A program made the position numbers and the translations under genes. From Serratia nematodiphila DZ0503SBS1 (GTDB lineage Bacteria > Pseudomonadota > Gammaproteobacteria > Enterobacterales > Enterobacteriaceae), in the NCBI RefSeq assembly GCF_000738675.1, contig NZ_JPUX01000001.1, positions 2,046,001-2,110,000 of the forward strand: 64,000 bases of DNA. The letters run 5' to 3'. The notes beneath the pieces are model-generated. The model ran no database searches. It was not told the DNA's origin and saw only the letters and a program-made list of their open reading frames with translations. Every line of letters starts with the position of its first letter. Within the stretch, counting starts at the first letter, position 1. This document shows positions 1 through 10,084 of the stretch, piece after piece.

Positions 1-1345
1 CCGCAATGCTTACGGCATCCTCGGCGGCATCCCGCAGAGCGAGTTCCAGCGCGCCACCATCGCCAAACGCGTGAAGGACACTCCGAACGCCACCTGGCCG
101 GTGCACGCGGTGATCACCAACTCCACCTATGACGGCCTGCTGTACAACACCGACTTTATCAAGAACACTCTGGACGTGAAGTCTATCCACTTCGATTCCG
201 CCTGGGTGCCTTACACCAACTTCCATCCGATCTATAAAGGCAAGTGCGGCATGAGCGGCGGCCGCGTGGAGGGCAAGGTGATCTATGAAACCCAGTCCAC
301 CCACAAACTGCTGGCGGCCTTCTCGCAGGCGTCGATGATCCACGTGAAGGGCGACATCAACGAAGAGACCTTCAACGAAGCCTACATGATGCACACCACC
401 ACTTCGCCGCACTACGGCATTGTGGCCTCGACCGAAACCGCTGCGGCGATGATGAAAGGCAACGCCGGCAAGCGCCTGATCCACGGCTCTATCGAACGCG
501 CGATCAAGTTCCGTAAAGAGATCAAACGCCTGAAAGTCGAATCCGACGGCTGGTTCTTCGACGTCTGGCAGCCGGAGCACATCGATGAGCCGGAGTGCTG
601 GCCGCTGCGCTCCGACAGCGCCTGGCACGGTTTCAAGAACATCGACAATGAACACATGTATCTGGACCCAATCAAGGTCACCATTCTGACGCCGGGGATG
701 AGCAAGGAAGGCGAGATGCAGCCGTTCGGCATCCCGGCCAGCATCGTGGCGAAATACCTCGACGAGCACGGCATCATCGTCGAGAAAACCGGGCCGTACA
801 ACCTGCTGTTCCTGTTCAGCATCGGCATCGATAAAACCAAGGCGCTCAGCCTGCTGCGCGCGATGACCGACTTCAAACGCTCGTTCGACCTGAACCTGCG
901 GGTGAAAAACATGCTGCCTTCGCTGTATCAGGAAGCGCCTGATTTCTATGAAAACATGCGCATTCAGGATCTGGCACAGAACATTCACCGCCTGGTGGAG
1001 CAACACAACCTGCCGGACCTGATGTACCGCGCATTCGAAGTGCTGCCAACCATGGTGATGAACCCGTACCAGGCGTTCCAGAAAGAGCTGCACGGCGAAG
1101 TGGAAGAGGTCTATCTGGAAGAGATGGTCGGTAAGGTCAACGCCAACATGATCCTCCCATACCCACCGGGCGTGCCGCTGGTGATGCCGGGCGAGATGCT
1201 GACCGAAGAGAGCCGGCCGGTGCTGGAGTTCCTGCAGATGCTGTGCGAAATCGGTGCGCATTATCCGGGCTTTGAAACCGACATTCACGGCGCCTACCGT
1301 CAGGCGGACGGACGTTATCGGGTGAAAGTGCTGAAGGCGAAATAA
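1..1345 (+). CDS. cadA: Inducible lysine decarboxylase CadA, C-terminal part (5' end outside window)
   Basis: PLP-dependent fold-type I decarboxylase that converts lysine to cadaverine, consuming a proton in acid resistance. The reading frame is open from base 2 with no start in the window, so about 448 C-terminal residues are present. The PLP lysine lies in an S-T-H-K motif (Lys codon at 305-307), followed by the C-terminal decarboxylase domain with its conserved PGFETDIHG ending. The residues resemble E. coli CadA much more than LdcC (for example NEETFNEAYMMHTTTSPHYG). The next gene is dtpC, as in the E. coli cad locus, but the genes beyond (tilS onwards) are those that follow ldcC in E. 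coli. The identity is inferred from recalled sequence. Confidence 0.93.
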   Translation, partial: RNAYGILGGIPQSEFQRATIAKRVKDTPNATWPVHAVITNSTYDGLLYNTDFIKNTLDVKSIHFDSAWVPYTNFHPIYKGKCGMSGGRVEGKVIYETQSTHKLLAAFSQASMIHVKGDINEETFNEAYMMHTTTSPHYGIVASTETAAAMMKGNAGKRLIHGSIERAIKFRKEIKRLKVESDGWFFDVWQPEHIDEPECWPLRSDSAWHGFKNIDNEHMYLDPIKVTILTPGMSKEGEMQPFGIPASIVAKYLDEHGIIVEKTGPYNLLFLFSIGIDKTKALSLLRAMTDFKRSFDLNLRVKNMLPSLYQEAPDFYENMRIQDLAQNIHRLVEQHNLPDLMYRAFEVLPTMVMNPYQAFQKELHGEVEEVYLEEMVGKVNANMILPYPPGVPLVMPGEMLTEESRPVLEFLQMLCEIGAHYPGFETDIHGAYRQADGRYRVKVLKAK

Positions 1346-1360
1346 CCGCAGCCAAAAACA

Positions 1361-1386
1361 GGGGAGGCGCTCGCGCTTCCCCTTTG
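1361..1386 (+). terminator. Weak hairpin between cadA and dtpC
   Basis: A 9-bp stem (GGGGAGGCG/CGCTTCCCC, one G-T wobble) with a 4-nt loop is followed by only TTTGT. It could attenuate read-through or protect the cadA mRNA end rather than fully terminate. dtpC starts 31 bases downstream. Confidence 0.45.
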
Positions 1387-1413
1387 TCGTTCACCGACTG
1401 ATGGGAGACCACC

Positions 1414-2865
1414 ATGAAAACACCCTCACAGCCGCGCGCAATCTACTATGTCGTAGCGATACAAATTTGGGAATATTTCAGCTTTTACGGCATGCGTGCG
1501 TTACTGATCCTCTATCTGACCCACCAACTCGGCTATACCGACAGCCACGCCATCGATCTCTACAGCGCTTACGCTTCGTTAGTTTACGTCACTCCAATTT
1601 TGGGCGGCTGGCTCGCCGACCGCCTGCTGGGCAACCGCGTCGCGGTGATCGCCGGCGCGGCGCTGATGACCCTGGGGCATATCGTGCTTGGCCTGAGCGC
1701 GGTCTCCGCCCAGTCGCTCTATCTGGCGCTGGCGATTATCATCTGCGGTTACGGCCTGTTCAAATCCAATATCAGCTGCCTGCTGGGCGAGTTGTATCCG
1801 GCGCAGGACTCGCGCCGCGAAGGGGGCTTCTCGCTGCTGTACGCCGCCGGCAACGTCGGTTCCATTTTGGCGCCGATCGCCTGTGGGTTGGCGGCCGAGC
1901 GCTATGGCTGGCACGTCGGCTTTGCGTTGGCCGGGATCGGCATGTTCGCCGGTCTGGTGATTTTTCTGCTTGGCGGACGCCATTTCCGCCACACCCGCGG
2001 CGTCAATGTGCCGCTGATGCGCGCCAAAAGCCTGGGCCTGCCGCACTGGGGATGGCTGCTGGCGGCGCTGCTGGCGTCGCCGCTGTTCTTCACGCTGCTG
2101 TTTGAACGCGACTGGGCCGGCTATTTGCTCGGGTTGGTGTGCGTGGCGGCGGTGGCGCTGGTGGCGCGCATTATGCTGCGCGCGGACGCCGGCCAGCGGC
2201 GGGGGCTGTGGCAGATCATCGTACTGATGCTGCTGGGCACGCTGTTCTGGGCTTTTGCCCAGCAGGGCGGCAGCTCCATCAGCCTGTTTATCGATCACTT
2301 CGTCGACCGGCGCTGGTTCGGCTGGACGGTGCCGACCGCGCTGTTCCAGTCGGTTAACGCCTGCGCGGTGATGCTGGGCGGCGTGGCGCTGGCCTGGCTG
2401 GCGAGCGGCGGTGGCGCGGGCGACCGGACGCTGCGCATCTGGTGCAAGTTCGCCTTCGGCCTGTTGCTGATCGGCGTCGGCTTTATGCTGATGGCGCTCA
2501 ATACGCGGCTGCACGGGCCGGGTTCTATGGGGCTGATGATCGCCGGCCTGGCGGTGATGGGCTTCGCCGAACTGTTTATCGATCCGGTGGCGATGGCGCA
2601 GATCACCCGGCTGAATATCCCCGGCGCCACCGGCGTGTTGACCGGTATCTATATGCTGGCGACCGGTTCGATCGCCAACTATCTGGCGGGCATCATCGCC
2701 AATCAGACCGCCGAAGACCACATCGAGGGGGCGGCGATGCAGGCGTATGGCCGCATTTTCGCCCAGATCGGCTGGGGGGCGGCCGGGTGCGCGCTGGCGG
2801 TGATCGCGGTGCTGGGCGGCTGGTGGCTGCTGACGCGACGCCAGGCCCGGACGGTTAATGCTTGA
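1414..2865 (+). CDS. dtpC: POT-family proton-coupled di/tripeptide transporter DtpC
   Basis: Inner-membrane proton-dependent oligopeptide transporter of 483 residues. Its N-terminus ([12 protein letters not shown]) and the segment [16 protein letters not shown] match E. coli DtpC (YjdL) and carry the E-x-x-x-F-Y variant of the POT signature in the first helix. About 12 to 14 hydrophobic helices are visible. The start is supported by GGGAGA upstream. It follows cadA on the same strand; in E. coli dtpC also follows cadA, so cotranscription under acid and lysine induction is likely, with the weak hairpin between them reducing expression. The link to lysine-peptide uptake is inference. Confidence 0.92.
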   Translation: MKTPSQPRAIYYVVAIQIWEYFSFYGMRALLILYLTHQLGYTDSHAIDLYSAYASLVYVTPILGGWLADRLLGNRVAVIAGAALMTLGHIVLGLSAVSAQSLYLALAIIICGYGLFKSNISCLLGELYPAQDSRREGGFSLLYAAGNVGSILAPIACGLAAERYGWHVGFALAGIGMFAGLVIFLLGGRHFRHTRGVNVPLMRAKSLGLPHWGWLLAALLASPLFFTLLFERDWAGYLLGLVCVAAVALVARIMLRADAGQRRGLWQIIVLMLLGTLFWAFAQQGGSSISLFIDHFVDRRWFGWTVPTALFQSVNACAVMLGGVALAWLASGGGAGDRTLRIWCKFAFGLLLIGVGFMLMALNTRLHGPGSMGLMIAGLAVMGFAELFIDPVAMAQITRLNIPGATGVLTGIYMLATGSIANYLAGIIANQTAEDHIEGAAMQAYGRIFAQIGWGAAGCALAVIAVLGGWWLLTRRQARTVNA

Positions 2866-2872
2866 TTGATGG

Positions 2873-2921
2873 CGGTAGGCGGGGTTAACGTGCAGCTATG
2901 TAGAAGTGACAAAGCCTACCG
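2873..2921 (+). repeat. 8-bp inverted repeat abutting the tilS start codon
   Basis: CGGTAGGC at 2873-2880 is the exact reverse complement of GCCTACCG at 2914-2921, which ends one base before the tilS ATG. The 33-nt spacer contains no clear Shine-Dalgarno sequence. It may be a leader structure limiting tilS translation or an operator; neither is shown. Confidence 0.5.
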
Positions 2922-4253
2922 ATGGATACTGATCAATTAACGACGCAGGTAGCGGACCAGCTGGGCGCGCAGCAGCGGCTGCTGGTGGCGTTCAGCGGCG
3001 GCCTGGATTCCAGCGTGCTGCTGCATCTGCTGGCGACGTTGCGCCGCCAGCGTCCGGCGCTGCAGCTGCGTGCGCTGCACGTGCATCATGGCCTGAGCGC
3101 CTTTGCCGACCGTTGGGTTGAGCATTGCCGCCGCCAGTGCGCCGACTGGCGGGTGCCGCTGACGGTGACGCACGTGCAGGTGGATGCCCGCCAGGGCGGC
3201 ATCGAAGCGGCGGCGCGTGCGGCGCGCTATGCCGCCTTCAGCGCAGCATTGGCGGAGGGAGAAGCGCTGCTTACCGCTCAACACCTTGACGATCAAAGCG
3301 AAACTTTCCTGTTGGCGCTCAAGCGCGGCAGCGGGCCGGCGGGGTTGTCGGCGATGGCGGCGCGCGCCACGCTGGGCGAGCACTTGCTGTTGCGGCCGTT
3401 GCTGGGCTGCTCGCGTCAAACGCTGGAAAGCTACGCGCAGCGCCACGCCTTAAGCTGGATAGATGACGACAGCAATCAGGACACGCGCTTCGATCGCAAT
3501 TTCCTGCGTTTGCAGGTTTTGCCGCTGCTCAATCAGCGCTGGCCGCACTTCGCTTCGGCGGTGGCGCGCAGCGCCAGCCTGTGCGCCGAGCAGGAGCAGC
3601 TGCTGGACGAACTGCTGGCGGAACCGCTGCAAAGCCTGTTGGCGGCGGATCGCTCATTGGCGATCGACGGCCTGACTGACTGTTCGCCGGTACGGCGTTT
3701 CGCCTTGTTGCGGCGTTGGATCGCGTTGTTTAACGTCACTATGCCGGCGCGTGAGCAGCTACAGCGCCTGTGGGAGGAGGTGGCACTCAGCCGGGAAGAC
3801 GCCGAACCGCAGCTGCAGCTCGGCGCCTATCAGATCCGCCGTTTCCGTGGCCGACTGCACCTGCTGCCGCCGCTGGCGGCGCTGCGCGGTGTGCATCTGC
3901 TCTGGCGGCCTGACGAGCCGCTGACGTTGCCGGACGGGCTGGGGCGCCTGATCGCCGGTGAGGGCGATCTGGCGCTGCGCGCGCCGCTGTCATCGCAGCG
4001 GATCAGCATTCGTTTCGGCGGCGTGCAGGGCGCCGTGCGCATCGTGGGGCGCGCCCATTCGCGGCCGATAAAAAAACTGTGGCAGGAGCTGGGGATCCCT
4101 CCCTGGCAGCGTGATCGCATCCCGTTGATTTATTATGATGAGCAGTTGATCGCTGCCTTGGGCGCATTCGTCTGTGAGGCGGGGCAGGTGGCGGAAGGCG
4201 AACGCCCGTGGCGGCTGCGCTGGGAAAAAAATCATAATCGTGAGGAGCAATGA
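2922..4253 (+). CDS. tilS: tRNA(Ile)-lysidine synthetase TilS
   Basis: Cytoplasmic ATP-dependent ligase that joins lysine to C34 of the CAU-anticodon tRNA-Ile, changing its decoding from AUG to AUA. The PP-loop motif SGGLDSS is at residues 25-31, the N-terminal ATP-pyrophosphatase domain runs to about residue 220, and the middle and C-terminal TilS domains follow (443 residues against about 432 in E. coli). It overlaps the downstream cytochrome gene by the final base, indicating translational coupling. In E. coli, yaeR (VOC family) precedes tilS; it is absent here. The gene is essential in E. coli. Confidence 0.97.
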   Translation: MDTDQLTTQVADQLGAQQRLLVAFSGGLDSSVLLHLLATLRRQRPALQLRALHVHHGLSAFADRWVEHCRRQCADWRVPLTVTHVQVDARQGGIEAAARAARYAAFSAALAEGEALLTAQHLDDQSETFLLALKRGSGPAGLSAMAARATLGEHLLLRPLLGCSRQTLESYAQRHALSWIDDDSNQDTRFDRNFLRLQVLPLLNQRWPHFASAVARSASLCAEQEQLLDELLAEPLQSLLAADRSLAIDGLTDCSPVRRFALLRRWIALFNVTMPAREQLQRLWEEVALSREDAEPQLQLGAYQIRRFRGRLHLLPPLAALRGVHLLWRPDEPLTLPDGLGRLIAGEGDLALRAPLSSQRISIRFGGVQGAVRIVGRAHSRPIKKLWQELGIPPWQRDRIPLIYYDEQLIAALGAFVCEAGQVAEGERPWRLRWEKNHNREEQ

Positions 4254-4567
4254 TGAAGTTTGTGGGGATCACGCTGTTGGCCGCCGGCCTGTTCAGCCTG
4301 CCGGCGTTGGCGGCGGGGGATGCGGCCGCCGGTCAGGCGAAAGCCGCCGCCTGTGCGTCGTGCCACGGCGCGCAGGGCAAGGTGACGGTGCCGATGTACC
4401 CGAATCTGGCCGGACAGAACGCCATGTACCTGCAGCATGCGCTGCAGGCGTATAGGAAAGGGGAGCGCAACGGCGGCCAGGCCGAGGTGATGAAGGCCTA
4501 TGTGTCGGGGCTGTCGGATAACGACATCGCCGATCTGGCGGCTTACTATGCCAGCCTGAAGCCGTAA
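4253..4567 (+). CDS. Small periplasmic c-type cytochrome (cytochrome c553-like)
   Basis: Predicted exported monohaem cytochrome of 104 residues. It has a hydrophobic signal peptide ending near ALAA, a single CASCH haem-attachment motif at residues 34-38, a P-M-Y-P-N-L segment that could give the distal Met ligand, and the family-typical tail [12 protein letters not shown]. Two ATGs are adjacent (4250 and 4253); 4253 was chosen because GAGGAG at 4242-4247 is then 5 bases away. It overlaps the tilS stop codon and ends before a hairpin, so it looks like the last gene of the tilS transcript. Its redox partner is unknown. The gene is not at this place in E. coli. Confidence 0.85.
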   Translation: MKFVGITLLAAGLFSLPALAAGDAAAGQAKAAACASCHGAQGKVTVPMYPNLAGQNAMYLQHALQAYRKGERNGGQAEVMKAYVSGLSDNDIADLAAYYASLKP

Positions 4568-4574
4568 ATGACGA

Positions 4575-4600
4575 GGGCAGCCGTCGGGCTGCCCTGTTGG
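4575..4600 (+). terminator. Terminator after the cytochrome c gene
   Basis: A perfect 8-bp stem GGGCAGCC/GGCTGCCC with a GTCG loop, followed by a short mixed tract (TGTTGG). It lies between the convergent cytochrome c and rof genes and could serve both. Confidence 0.6.
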
Positions 4601-4617
4601 GATGGGGTTACCGCTGC

Positions 4618-5137
<520 letters not shown>

Positions 5138-5282
5138 TTATCCTATCCTAGACGACTATAGCACAGCTGTTATGGAGTTATCAGCACCTCGACACGCCTT
5201 TCGTTCTGCGCCGAACCGGGCTGCGCTGGCGGCGTTCGCCCCTGATCAAGTACACTGTCGCCGAATAATAACGAGGTCACCC

Positions 5283-5831
5283 ATGGCGCTGAAAGCAACC
5301 ATTTATAAAGCCGCGGTCAATATCGCTGATATGGATCGTCACTTCTATCACGACGCCACGCTGACGCTGGCGCAACACCCGTCCGAAAATGAACAGCGCA
5401 TGATGCTGCGCCTGTTGGCCTGGATCTGCCATGCCGACGAGCGGCTGGTGTTCACCAAAGGGCTGAGCGCCGACGATGAGCCGGAGATCTGGCAGCGCAA
5501 CGACCATAACGGGCTGGAAATGTGGATCGAGATGGGGTTGCCCGACGAGAAGCGCATTCGCAAGGCCTGCAACCAGTCGCCGCGCGTGGTGCTGTACGCC
5601 TACGGCGAGCGCGCCGCGCACGTGTGGTGGCAGGGAATGCAGGGCAAGGTGGCCGGTTACAAGAACCTGAGCGTGCGTTTCCTCGATGACGAGCAGCTGG
5701 CGCGGCTGACGGCGCTGGCCAGCCGCACCATGACGCTGCAGGCGACGCTGCAGGAGGGAACTATTTGGCTGTCCGATGCTCAGAATAGTCTGGAAATCCA
5801 GTTTGCCGAGTGGCAGCGGGCGCAGGTGTGA
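5283..5831 (+). CDS. yaeQ: YaeQ family protein
   Basis: A 182-residue protein matching E. coli YaeQ (181 residues) along its length, starting [10 protein letters not shown] and containing ADDEPEIW and [13 protein letters not shown] segments. The YaeQ family is structurally related to PD-(D/E)XK nuclease folds, but its biochemical role is unsettled. Three bases separate it from arfB, so the two are probably one transcript. It is divergent from yaeP-rof, with about 210 bases between the start codons. Confidence 0.93.
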   Translation: MALKATIYKAAVNIADMDRHFYHDATLTLAQHPSENEQRMMLRLLAWICHADERLVFTKGLSADDEPEIWQRNDHNGLEMWIEMGLPDEKRIRKACNQSPRVVLYAYGERAAHVWWQGMQGKVAGYKNLSVRFLDDEQLARLTALASRTMTLQATLQEGTIWLSDAQNSLEIQFAEWQRAQV

Positions 5832-5834
5832 CCG

Positions 5835-6248
5835 GTGCTGGAACTGTCAAGAAACGTCGCCATACCGGATAATGAGCTGGAATTGACGGCGATCCGCGCG
5901 CAGGGCGCGGGCGGCCAGCACGTGAACAAAACCTCAACGGCGATCCATTTGCGCTTTGACATCCGGGCATCCAGCCTGCCAGAGTATTATAAGGAAAGGC
6001 TGCTGGCGCTGAATCACCATTTAATTACCGCCGATGGTGTGGTGATTATCAAGGCGCAAGAGTATCGCAGTCAGGAATTGAATCGCGAAGCGGCGTTGGC
6101 CAGGCTGGTCGCGTTGATTCAGCAGGCGATGGTGGTGGAAAAAACGCGCAAGGCGACCAAGCCGACGAAAGGAGCGAAACTGCGTCGTTTGGAAGGCAAG
6201 ACGCGTAAAGGCGCCACCAAGGCGCTGCGCGGCAAGGTTCGCACTTAG
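5835..6248 (+). CDS. arfB: Alternative ribosome-rescue factor ArfB (peptidyl-tRNA hydrolase)
   Basis: Rescues ribosomes stalled on mRNAs without a stop codon by hydrolysing peptidyl-tRNA in the A site. The catalytic GGQ motif is at residues 26-28 within [19 protein letters not shown]. The basic C-terminal tail (residues 110-137, rich in Lys and Arg) is the part that inserts into the mRNA channel. The start is GTG (5835), immediately after the yaeQ stop. Length 137 residues, E. coli 140. Confidence 0.96.
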   Translation: MLELSRNVAIPDNELELTAIRAQGAGGQHVNKTSTAIHLRFDIRASSLPEYYKERLLALNHHLITADGVVIIKAQEYRSQELNREAALARLVALIQQAMVVEKTRKATKPTKGAKLRRLEGKTRKGATKALRGKVRT

Positions 6249-6277
6249 GAATACATGAACACAGTAGGAGAATAACT

Positions 6278-6961
6278 GTGAAGAAAATTACGATAGCCCT
6301 GTTCTTGGCGGCAGGTGCACTCTCGTTGTTGGGATGCAATAATCATTATCAGCCGAAGGAACAACCGCTGCAGGCGATGCCGCAGAGTTATCAAGGGGTG
6401 TTGCCTTGCGCTGATTGCGGCGGCCTGGATACGGCGCTGTTCCTGGATGAAGACGGCACCTTCGTGCTGCAGGAAACCTATCGCGGCAGCAAAGACGGCG
6501 ATCAGACCTTTGCCGACTACGGCAAATGGGCGCGCACCGCGGATAAGCTGGTGCTGACCGATAGCACCGGCGAGAAACGCTACTTCCGTCCGGTGGGCAA
6601 GAGCCTGGAGATGCTGGATCGCAGCGGCGCGCCGATCGAGTCCAAGCTGAATTACCGTCTGGAGCCGGTTGAAAAACCGTTGCCTAAAACCCCGATGGCG
6701 ATGAAAGGCAGCTACAGCTATATGGCCGACGCGGCGGTGTTCAAAGATTGCGCCACCGGCATCACTTTCCCGGTGGATAACAACATCGCGCTGGAGCAAG
6801 GTTACGCTAAGGCCAATAAGACTGCCGGCGAGCCGGTGTTCCTGACCTTCAACGCGCACTTCAGCGTGCAGCCGTCGATGGAAGAGGGGCAGATTGAAAA
6901 AGCGGTGGTGCCGGACGGCAAGATCGCGTTCGACCGTAGTAAAAGCTGCAGCAGCAAGTAA
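6278..6961 (+). CDS. nlpE: Envelope stress-sensing lipoprotein NlpE
   Basis: Outer-membrane lipoprotein (CutF) that signals surface contact and lipoprotein or redox defects to the Cpx system. The lipobox LLGC gives lipidated Cys20. Residues after it (Asn-Asn) are not an inner-membrane retention signal. The N-terminal domain has the CxxC pair Cys44-Cys47 (P-C-A-D-C), as in the family. A second domain follows with residues such as CATGITFPVDNN, and a further Cys lies near the C-terminus. Length 227 residues, E. coli 236. It follows arfB by 29 bases and is closed by a strong terminator shared with proS. Confidence 0.93.
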   Translation: MKKITIALFLAAGALSLLGCNNHYQPKEQPLQAMPQSYQGVLPCADCGGLDTALFLDEDGTFVLQETYRGSKDGDQTFADYGKWARTADKLVLTDSTGEKRYFRPVGKSLEMLDRSGAPIESKLNYRLEPVEKPLPKTPMAMKGSYSYMADAAVFKDCATGITFPVDNNIALEQGYAKANKTAGEPVFLTFNAHFSVQPSMEEGQIEKAVVPDGKIAFDRSKSCSSK

Positions 6962-6975
6962 CGCGTTTCGGATAT

Positions 6976-7004
6976 AAAAAAACCCGCCTAGGCGGGTTTT
7001 TTTA
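6976..7004. terminator. Bidirectional terminator between nlpE and proS
   Basis: Palindromic AACCCGCCTAGGCGGGTT with an A-run on the left and a T-run on the right. It can terminate nlpE rightward and proS leftward. Confidence 0.9.
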
Positions 7005-7022
7005 TTCTCTGGCGATCGACGC

Positions 7023-8741
7023 TTAGCGTTTGATCTGGCCCAGCAGGAAATCAACGATTTCGCCGGTTTTGATCATCTGCTTCTCGCCGATGCGGCGGTT
7101 CTTGTACTCGATCTCTTCGTTGTCGAGGTTACGATCGCCGATAACGATAGAGTGCGGCACGCCGATCAGTTCCATATCCGCGAACATCACGCCCGGACGC
7201 TCTTTGCGGTCATCGAGGATCACGTCGATGCCGTGGGAACGCAGGGTGTTGTACAGCTCTTCCGCCAGCGCCTGCACGCGGAATGACTTGTGCATGTTCA
7301 TCGGCAGGATCGCCACCTGGAATGGCGCGATGGCGTCCGGCCAGATGATGCCGCGTTCGTCGTGGTTCTGCTCGATGGCGGCGGCCACGACGCGCGTCAC
7401 CCCGATGCCGTAGCAACCCATGGTCAGCACCTGGTTGCGGCCGTCTTCACCCTGCACGGTCGCTTTCATCGCTTCCGAGTACTTGGTGCCGAGCTGGAAG
7501 ATATGGCCCACTTCGATGCCGCGTTTGATCAGCAGCGTCCCCTGACCGTCCGGGCTGGCGTCGCCTTCCACCACGTTACGGATATCGGCCACCTGCGGCA
7601 GCGGCAGATCGCGCTCCCAGTTGATGCCGAAGTAGTGTTTGCCGTCAACGTTGGCGCCGGCGCCGAAATCGCTCATCGCCGCTACGCTGCGATCGGCTAC
7701 CACCGGCATCGGCAGCTTGACTGGGCCAAGCGAGCCTGGGCCGGCGCCGACGATGGCGCGGATCTCTTCTTCGGTGGCGAAGGTCAGCGGCGCGGCAACC
7801 TGCGCCAGCTTCTCGGCCTTGATTTCGTTCAGTTCGTGATCGCCGCGCACCAGCAGGGCGACCAGTTTATGGCCGCTCTCTTCGGTGGCGCGCACCATCA
7901 GCGTCTTCACGGTTTTTTCCACCGGCAGCTGGAATTGCTCGACCAGCTCGGCGATGGTTTTGGCGTTCGGCGTATCCACCAGGCGCAGCTCTTCGCTGGC
8001 TGCAGCGCGCGGCTCTGCCGGCGCGACAGCTTCCGCCAGCTCGATGTTGGCGGCGAAATCGGAACCGGTGGAGAACACGATATCGTCTTCACCGCTCTGC
8101 GCCAGCACCTGGAATTCGTGCGAGGCGCTGCCGCCGATCGAGCCGGTATCCGCCTGCACCGGGCGGAAATCCAGGCCCATGCGGCTGAAGATTTTGCTGT
8201 ACGCTTCGTACATTGCGTCGTAAGTCTCCTGCAGAGACTCCTGTGAGGTGTGGAAGGAGTAAGCATCCTTCATCAGGAACTCACGGGAACGCATCACGCC
8301 GAAACGCGGGCGCACTTCATCACGGAACTTGGTCTGGATCTGGAAGAAGTTCAGCGGCAGCTGCTTGTACGAGCTGATCTCGTTGCGGATCAGATCGGTG
8401 ATCACTTCTTCATGCGTCGGGCCCAGTACGAACGGACGATCGCCGCGGTCGACGAAGCGCAGCAGCTCGGGGCCGTATTGCTCCCAACGGCCGCTTTCCT
8501 GCCACAGATCGGCAGGCTGAACCACCGGCATGGACACTTCGATCGCGTTAGCATTGTTCATTTCTTCGCGAACGATGTTTTCAACCTTTTTCAGAACGCG
8601 CAGGCCGGTCGGCAGCCAGGTGTAAAGACCGGAGGCCAGCTTGCGGATCATCCCGGCGCGCAGCATCAGCTGGTGGCTGATCACTTCGGCGTCGGCAGGT
8701 GTCTCCTTCAAAGTGGAGAGCAGATATTGGCTAGTACGCAT
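7023..8741 (-). CDS. proS: Prolyl-tRNA synthetase
   Basis: Class II aminoacyl-tRNA synthetase charging tRNA-Pro, cytoplasmic and essential. The 572 residues match the bacterial type: catalytic core with class II motifs around residues 60-160 and 400-460, an INS editing domain at about 220-400 that removes mischarged Ala, and a C-terminal anticodon-binding domain including [20 protein letters not shown]. The start ATG is followed by [20 protein letters not shown], as in E. coli. About 120 bases separate it from trmO on the same strand, so it may have its own promoter. Confidence 0.98.
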   Translation of the reverse strand: MRTSQYLLSTLKETPADAEVISHQLMLRAGMIRKLASGLYTWLPTGLRVLKKVENIVREEMNNANAIEVSMPVVQPADLWQESGRWEQYGPELLRFVDRGDRPFVLGPTHEEVITDLIRNEISSYKQLPLNFFQIQTKFRDEVRPRFGVMRSREFLMKDAYSFHTSQESLQETYDAMYEAYSKIFSRMGLDFRPVQADTGSIGGSASHEFQVLAQSGEDDIVFSTGSDFAANIELAEAVAPAEPRAAASEELRLVDTPNAKTIAELVEQFQLPVEKTVKTLMVRATEESGHKLVALLVRGDHELNEIKAEKLAQVAAPLTFATEEEIRAIVGAGPGSLGPVKLPMPVVADRSVAAMSDFGAGANVDGKHYFGINWERDLPLPQVADIRNVVEGDASPDGQGTLLIKRGIEVGHIFQLGTKYSEAMKATVQGEDGRNQVLTMGCYGIGVTRVVAAAIEQNHDERGIIWPDAIAPFQVAILPMNMHKSFRVQALAEELYNTLRSHGIDVILDDRKERPGVMFADMELIGVPHSIVIGDRNLDNEEIEYKNRRIGEKQMIKTGEIVDFLLGQIKR

Positions 8742-8861
8742 GGTGTTTTGGTTCCGTTAGAACTGCAAATTGCATCGGGCTGCCAGAGTGGCGGCCAAAA
8801 GTGACAAAAGTGGTTTAGTTTACCAGCGCGAGCGGGTCGCCAAAAGAGAGGCGGCGGAATT

Positions 8862-9569
8862 TTAACGCGGGTCGAGCGCCAACACTTCGGTGCGGCCGTC
8901 CACGACGCGCCAGCGCACGTTGAAATCCAACAGCCAGACGGCGTAATCCCGTTCGACGTCCTCTCCTTTACGATAGGCGGGACGGGGATCTTGCGCCAGC
9001 ACCTGGCTGATAAAACGCCTTAATTGCGGGTAGCGCGCCTGATGTTGCTGCAGCTGTTGCTCGGCCTGCGGTGCGAAACGCACCGGCATATCGCCGGCGG
9101 GCGCGGCCTGGGCAAAGCCGGCGCGGGCCTGCGGCTGGCTCTCGGCGAACGGCAGATAAGGCTTGATGTCCACCACCGGGGTGCCGTCGACCAGGTCGAG
9201 GCTGCCCAGTTCCAGCGCCACTTCACCGTTTTTCACCCGCACGCCCTTCAGCTCAATGAGCGACATGCCGAGCGGGTTGGGGCGGAAGGTGGAGCGGGTG
9301 GCGAACACGCCCATGCGGGCATTGCCGCCTAAACGCGGCGGACGCACCGTCGGGCGCCAGCCGCCTTCCATGGTTTGATGGAAAATGAACATCACCCACA
9401 GATGGCTGAAATCGCTGAGGCCGCGCACCGCTTCCGCCTGGTTGTAAGGCGGCAGCAGCAGCAGTTCGCCGCCGCCGTCTTCGACCAGCCCCGGCTGGCG
9501 GGGCACGGCGAATTTTTCTTTATACGGCGAGCGGATCACGCCGATCTGCTCGAAAACGAATTCGGTCAT
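8862..9569 (-). CDS. trmO: tRNA (adenine-N6)-methyltransferase TrmO of t6A37
   Basis: SAM-dependent enzyme that methylates t6A37 to m6t6A37 in tRNA-Thr (formerly YaeB/TsaA). The 235-residue protein shows the TsaA-like beta-barrel domain: IGVIRSPYKEKFAVPRQPG at the N-terminus, then FSHLWVMFIFH and TRSTFRPNPLGMS, which are the conserved family segments, and VDIKPYLPF. Its ATG overlaps the rcsF stop as ATGA, so the genes are translationally coupled. Confidence 0.95.
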   Translation of the reverse strand: MTEFVFEQIGVIRSPYKEKFAVPRQPGLVEDGGGELLLLPPYNQAEAVRGLSDFSHLWVMFIFHQTMEGGWRPTVRPPRLGGNARMGVFATRSTFRPNPLGMSLIELKGVRVKNGEVALELGSLDLVDGTPVVDIKPYLPFAESQPQARAGFAQAAPAGDMPVRFAPQAEQQLQQHQARYPQLRRFISQVLAQDPRPAYRKGEDVERDYAVWLLDFNVRWRVVDGRTEVLALDPR

Positions 9570-9970
9570 TTGGAGGAGACGTTAAGCGCCGAGCCCTGAC
9601 AAACGGCCTGTTGATAGCAACCGGCGACGCCGCTGACAATCTGGCAGTCGTGCAGCAGCACGGCGTTGGCCTTCATGTAAGACGCACGGATTTGCATGCG
9701 TTTACGGGCGGTAGCCAGATTCGGTGGAGAGTCTTGCACGGTGGTTTGGCACGATTCGCCGGACACTTCACCCAGATCGCGGAACGGTTTACCCACGAGT
9801 TCTTCTGCACTTTTGTACAGTTTTACCGGTGCGGGGCGGGCGGCCGGCGTAGTTTTGGCCGGAGCGGTGGTAGTCGGCTTGCTGGTGCTGCTTGTTGAGG
9901 ACGGCGCGATACGCTGCGATGAACATCCGGCCAGCGCGAGCGCTAACAAACAGAGAGGTAAAACACGCAT
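9566..9970 (-). CDS. rcsF: Rcs phosphorelay sensor lipoprotein RcsF
   Basis: Outer-membrane lipoprotein that detects LPS and peptidoglycan damage and activates the Rcs phosphorelay through IgaA. The lipobox LAGC gives lipidated Cys16. A Pro/Thr/Ala/Ser-rich linker spans about residues 20-48, and the folded domain has four cysteines beginning at Cys74, consistent with the two non-consecutive disulfides known for RcsF. Length 134 residues, as in E. coli. It overlaps trmO by 4 bases. Confidence 0.95.
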   Translation of the reverse strand: MRVLPLCLLALALAGCSSQRIAPSSTSSTSKPTTTAPAKTTPAARPAPVKLYKSAEELVGKPFRDLGEVSGESCQTTVQDSPPNLATARKRMQIRASYMKANAVLLHDCQIVSGVAGCYQQAVCQGSALNVSSK

Positions 9971-10021
9971 TGAGATTCCTCTGCCTTAATGAAAGTGGCG
10001 CTATTGAAGCAAGCTATGGCG

Positions 10022-10051
10022 GAAATAACAAGACGGGCCTTGGCCCGTCTT
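10022..10051 (-). terminator. Terminator after metQ
   Basis: A perfect 10-bp stem AAGACGGGCC/GGCCCGTCTT at 10030-10051, followed on the minus strand by GTTATTT. It lies between metQ and rcsF and separates their transcripts. Confidence 0.8.
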
Positions 10052-10084
10052 GCAATTATAGGAATAAAATGGGTGAATAAGCGC

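Noticed and set aside
7290..8246. A long plus-strand frame opposite proS, and similar long frames opposite patZ, metN, emrB, proW and nrdE
   Set aside because: They are antisense shadows caused by high third-position GC. No family resemblance or ribosome binding site was seen.
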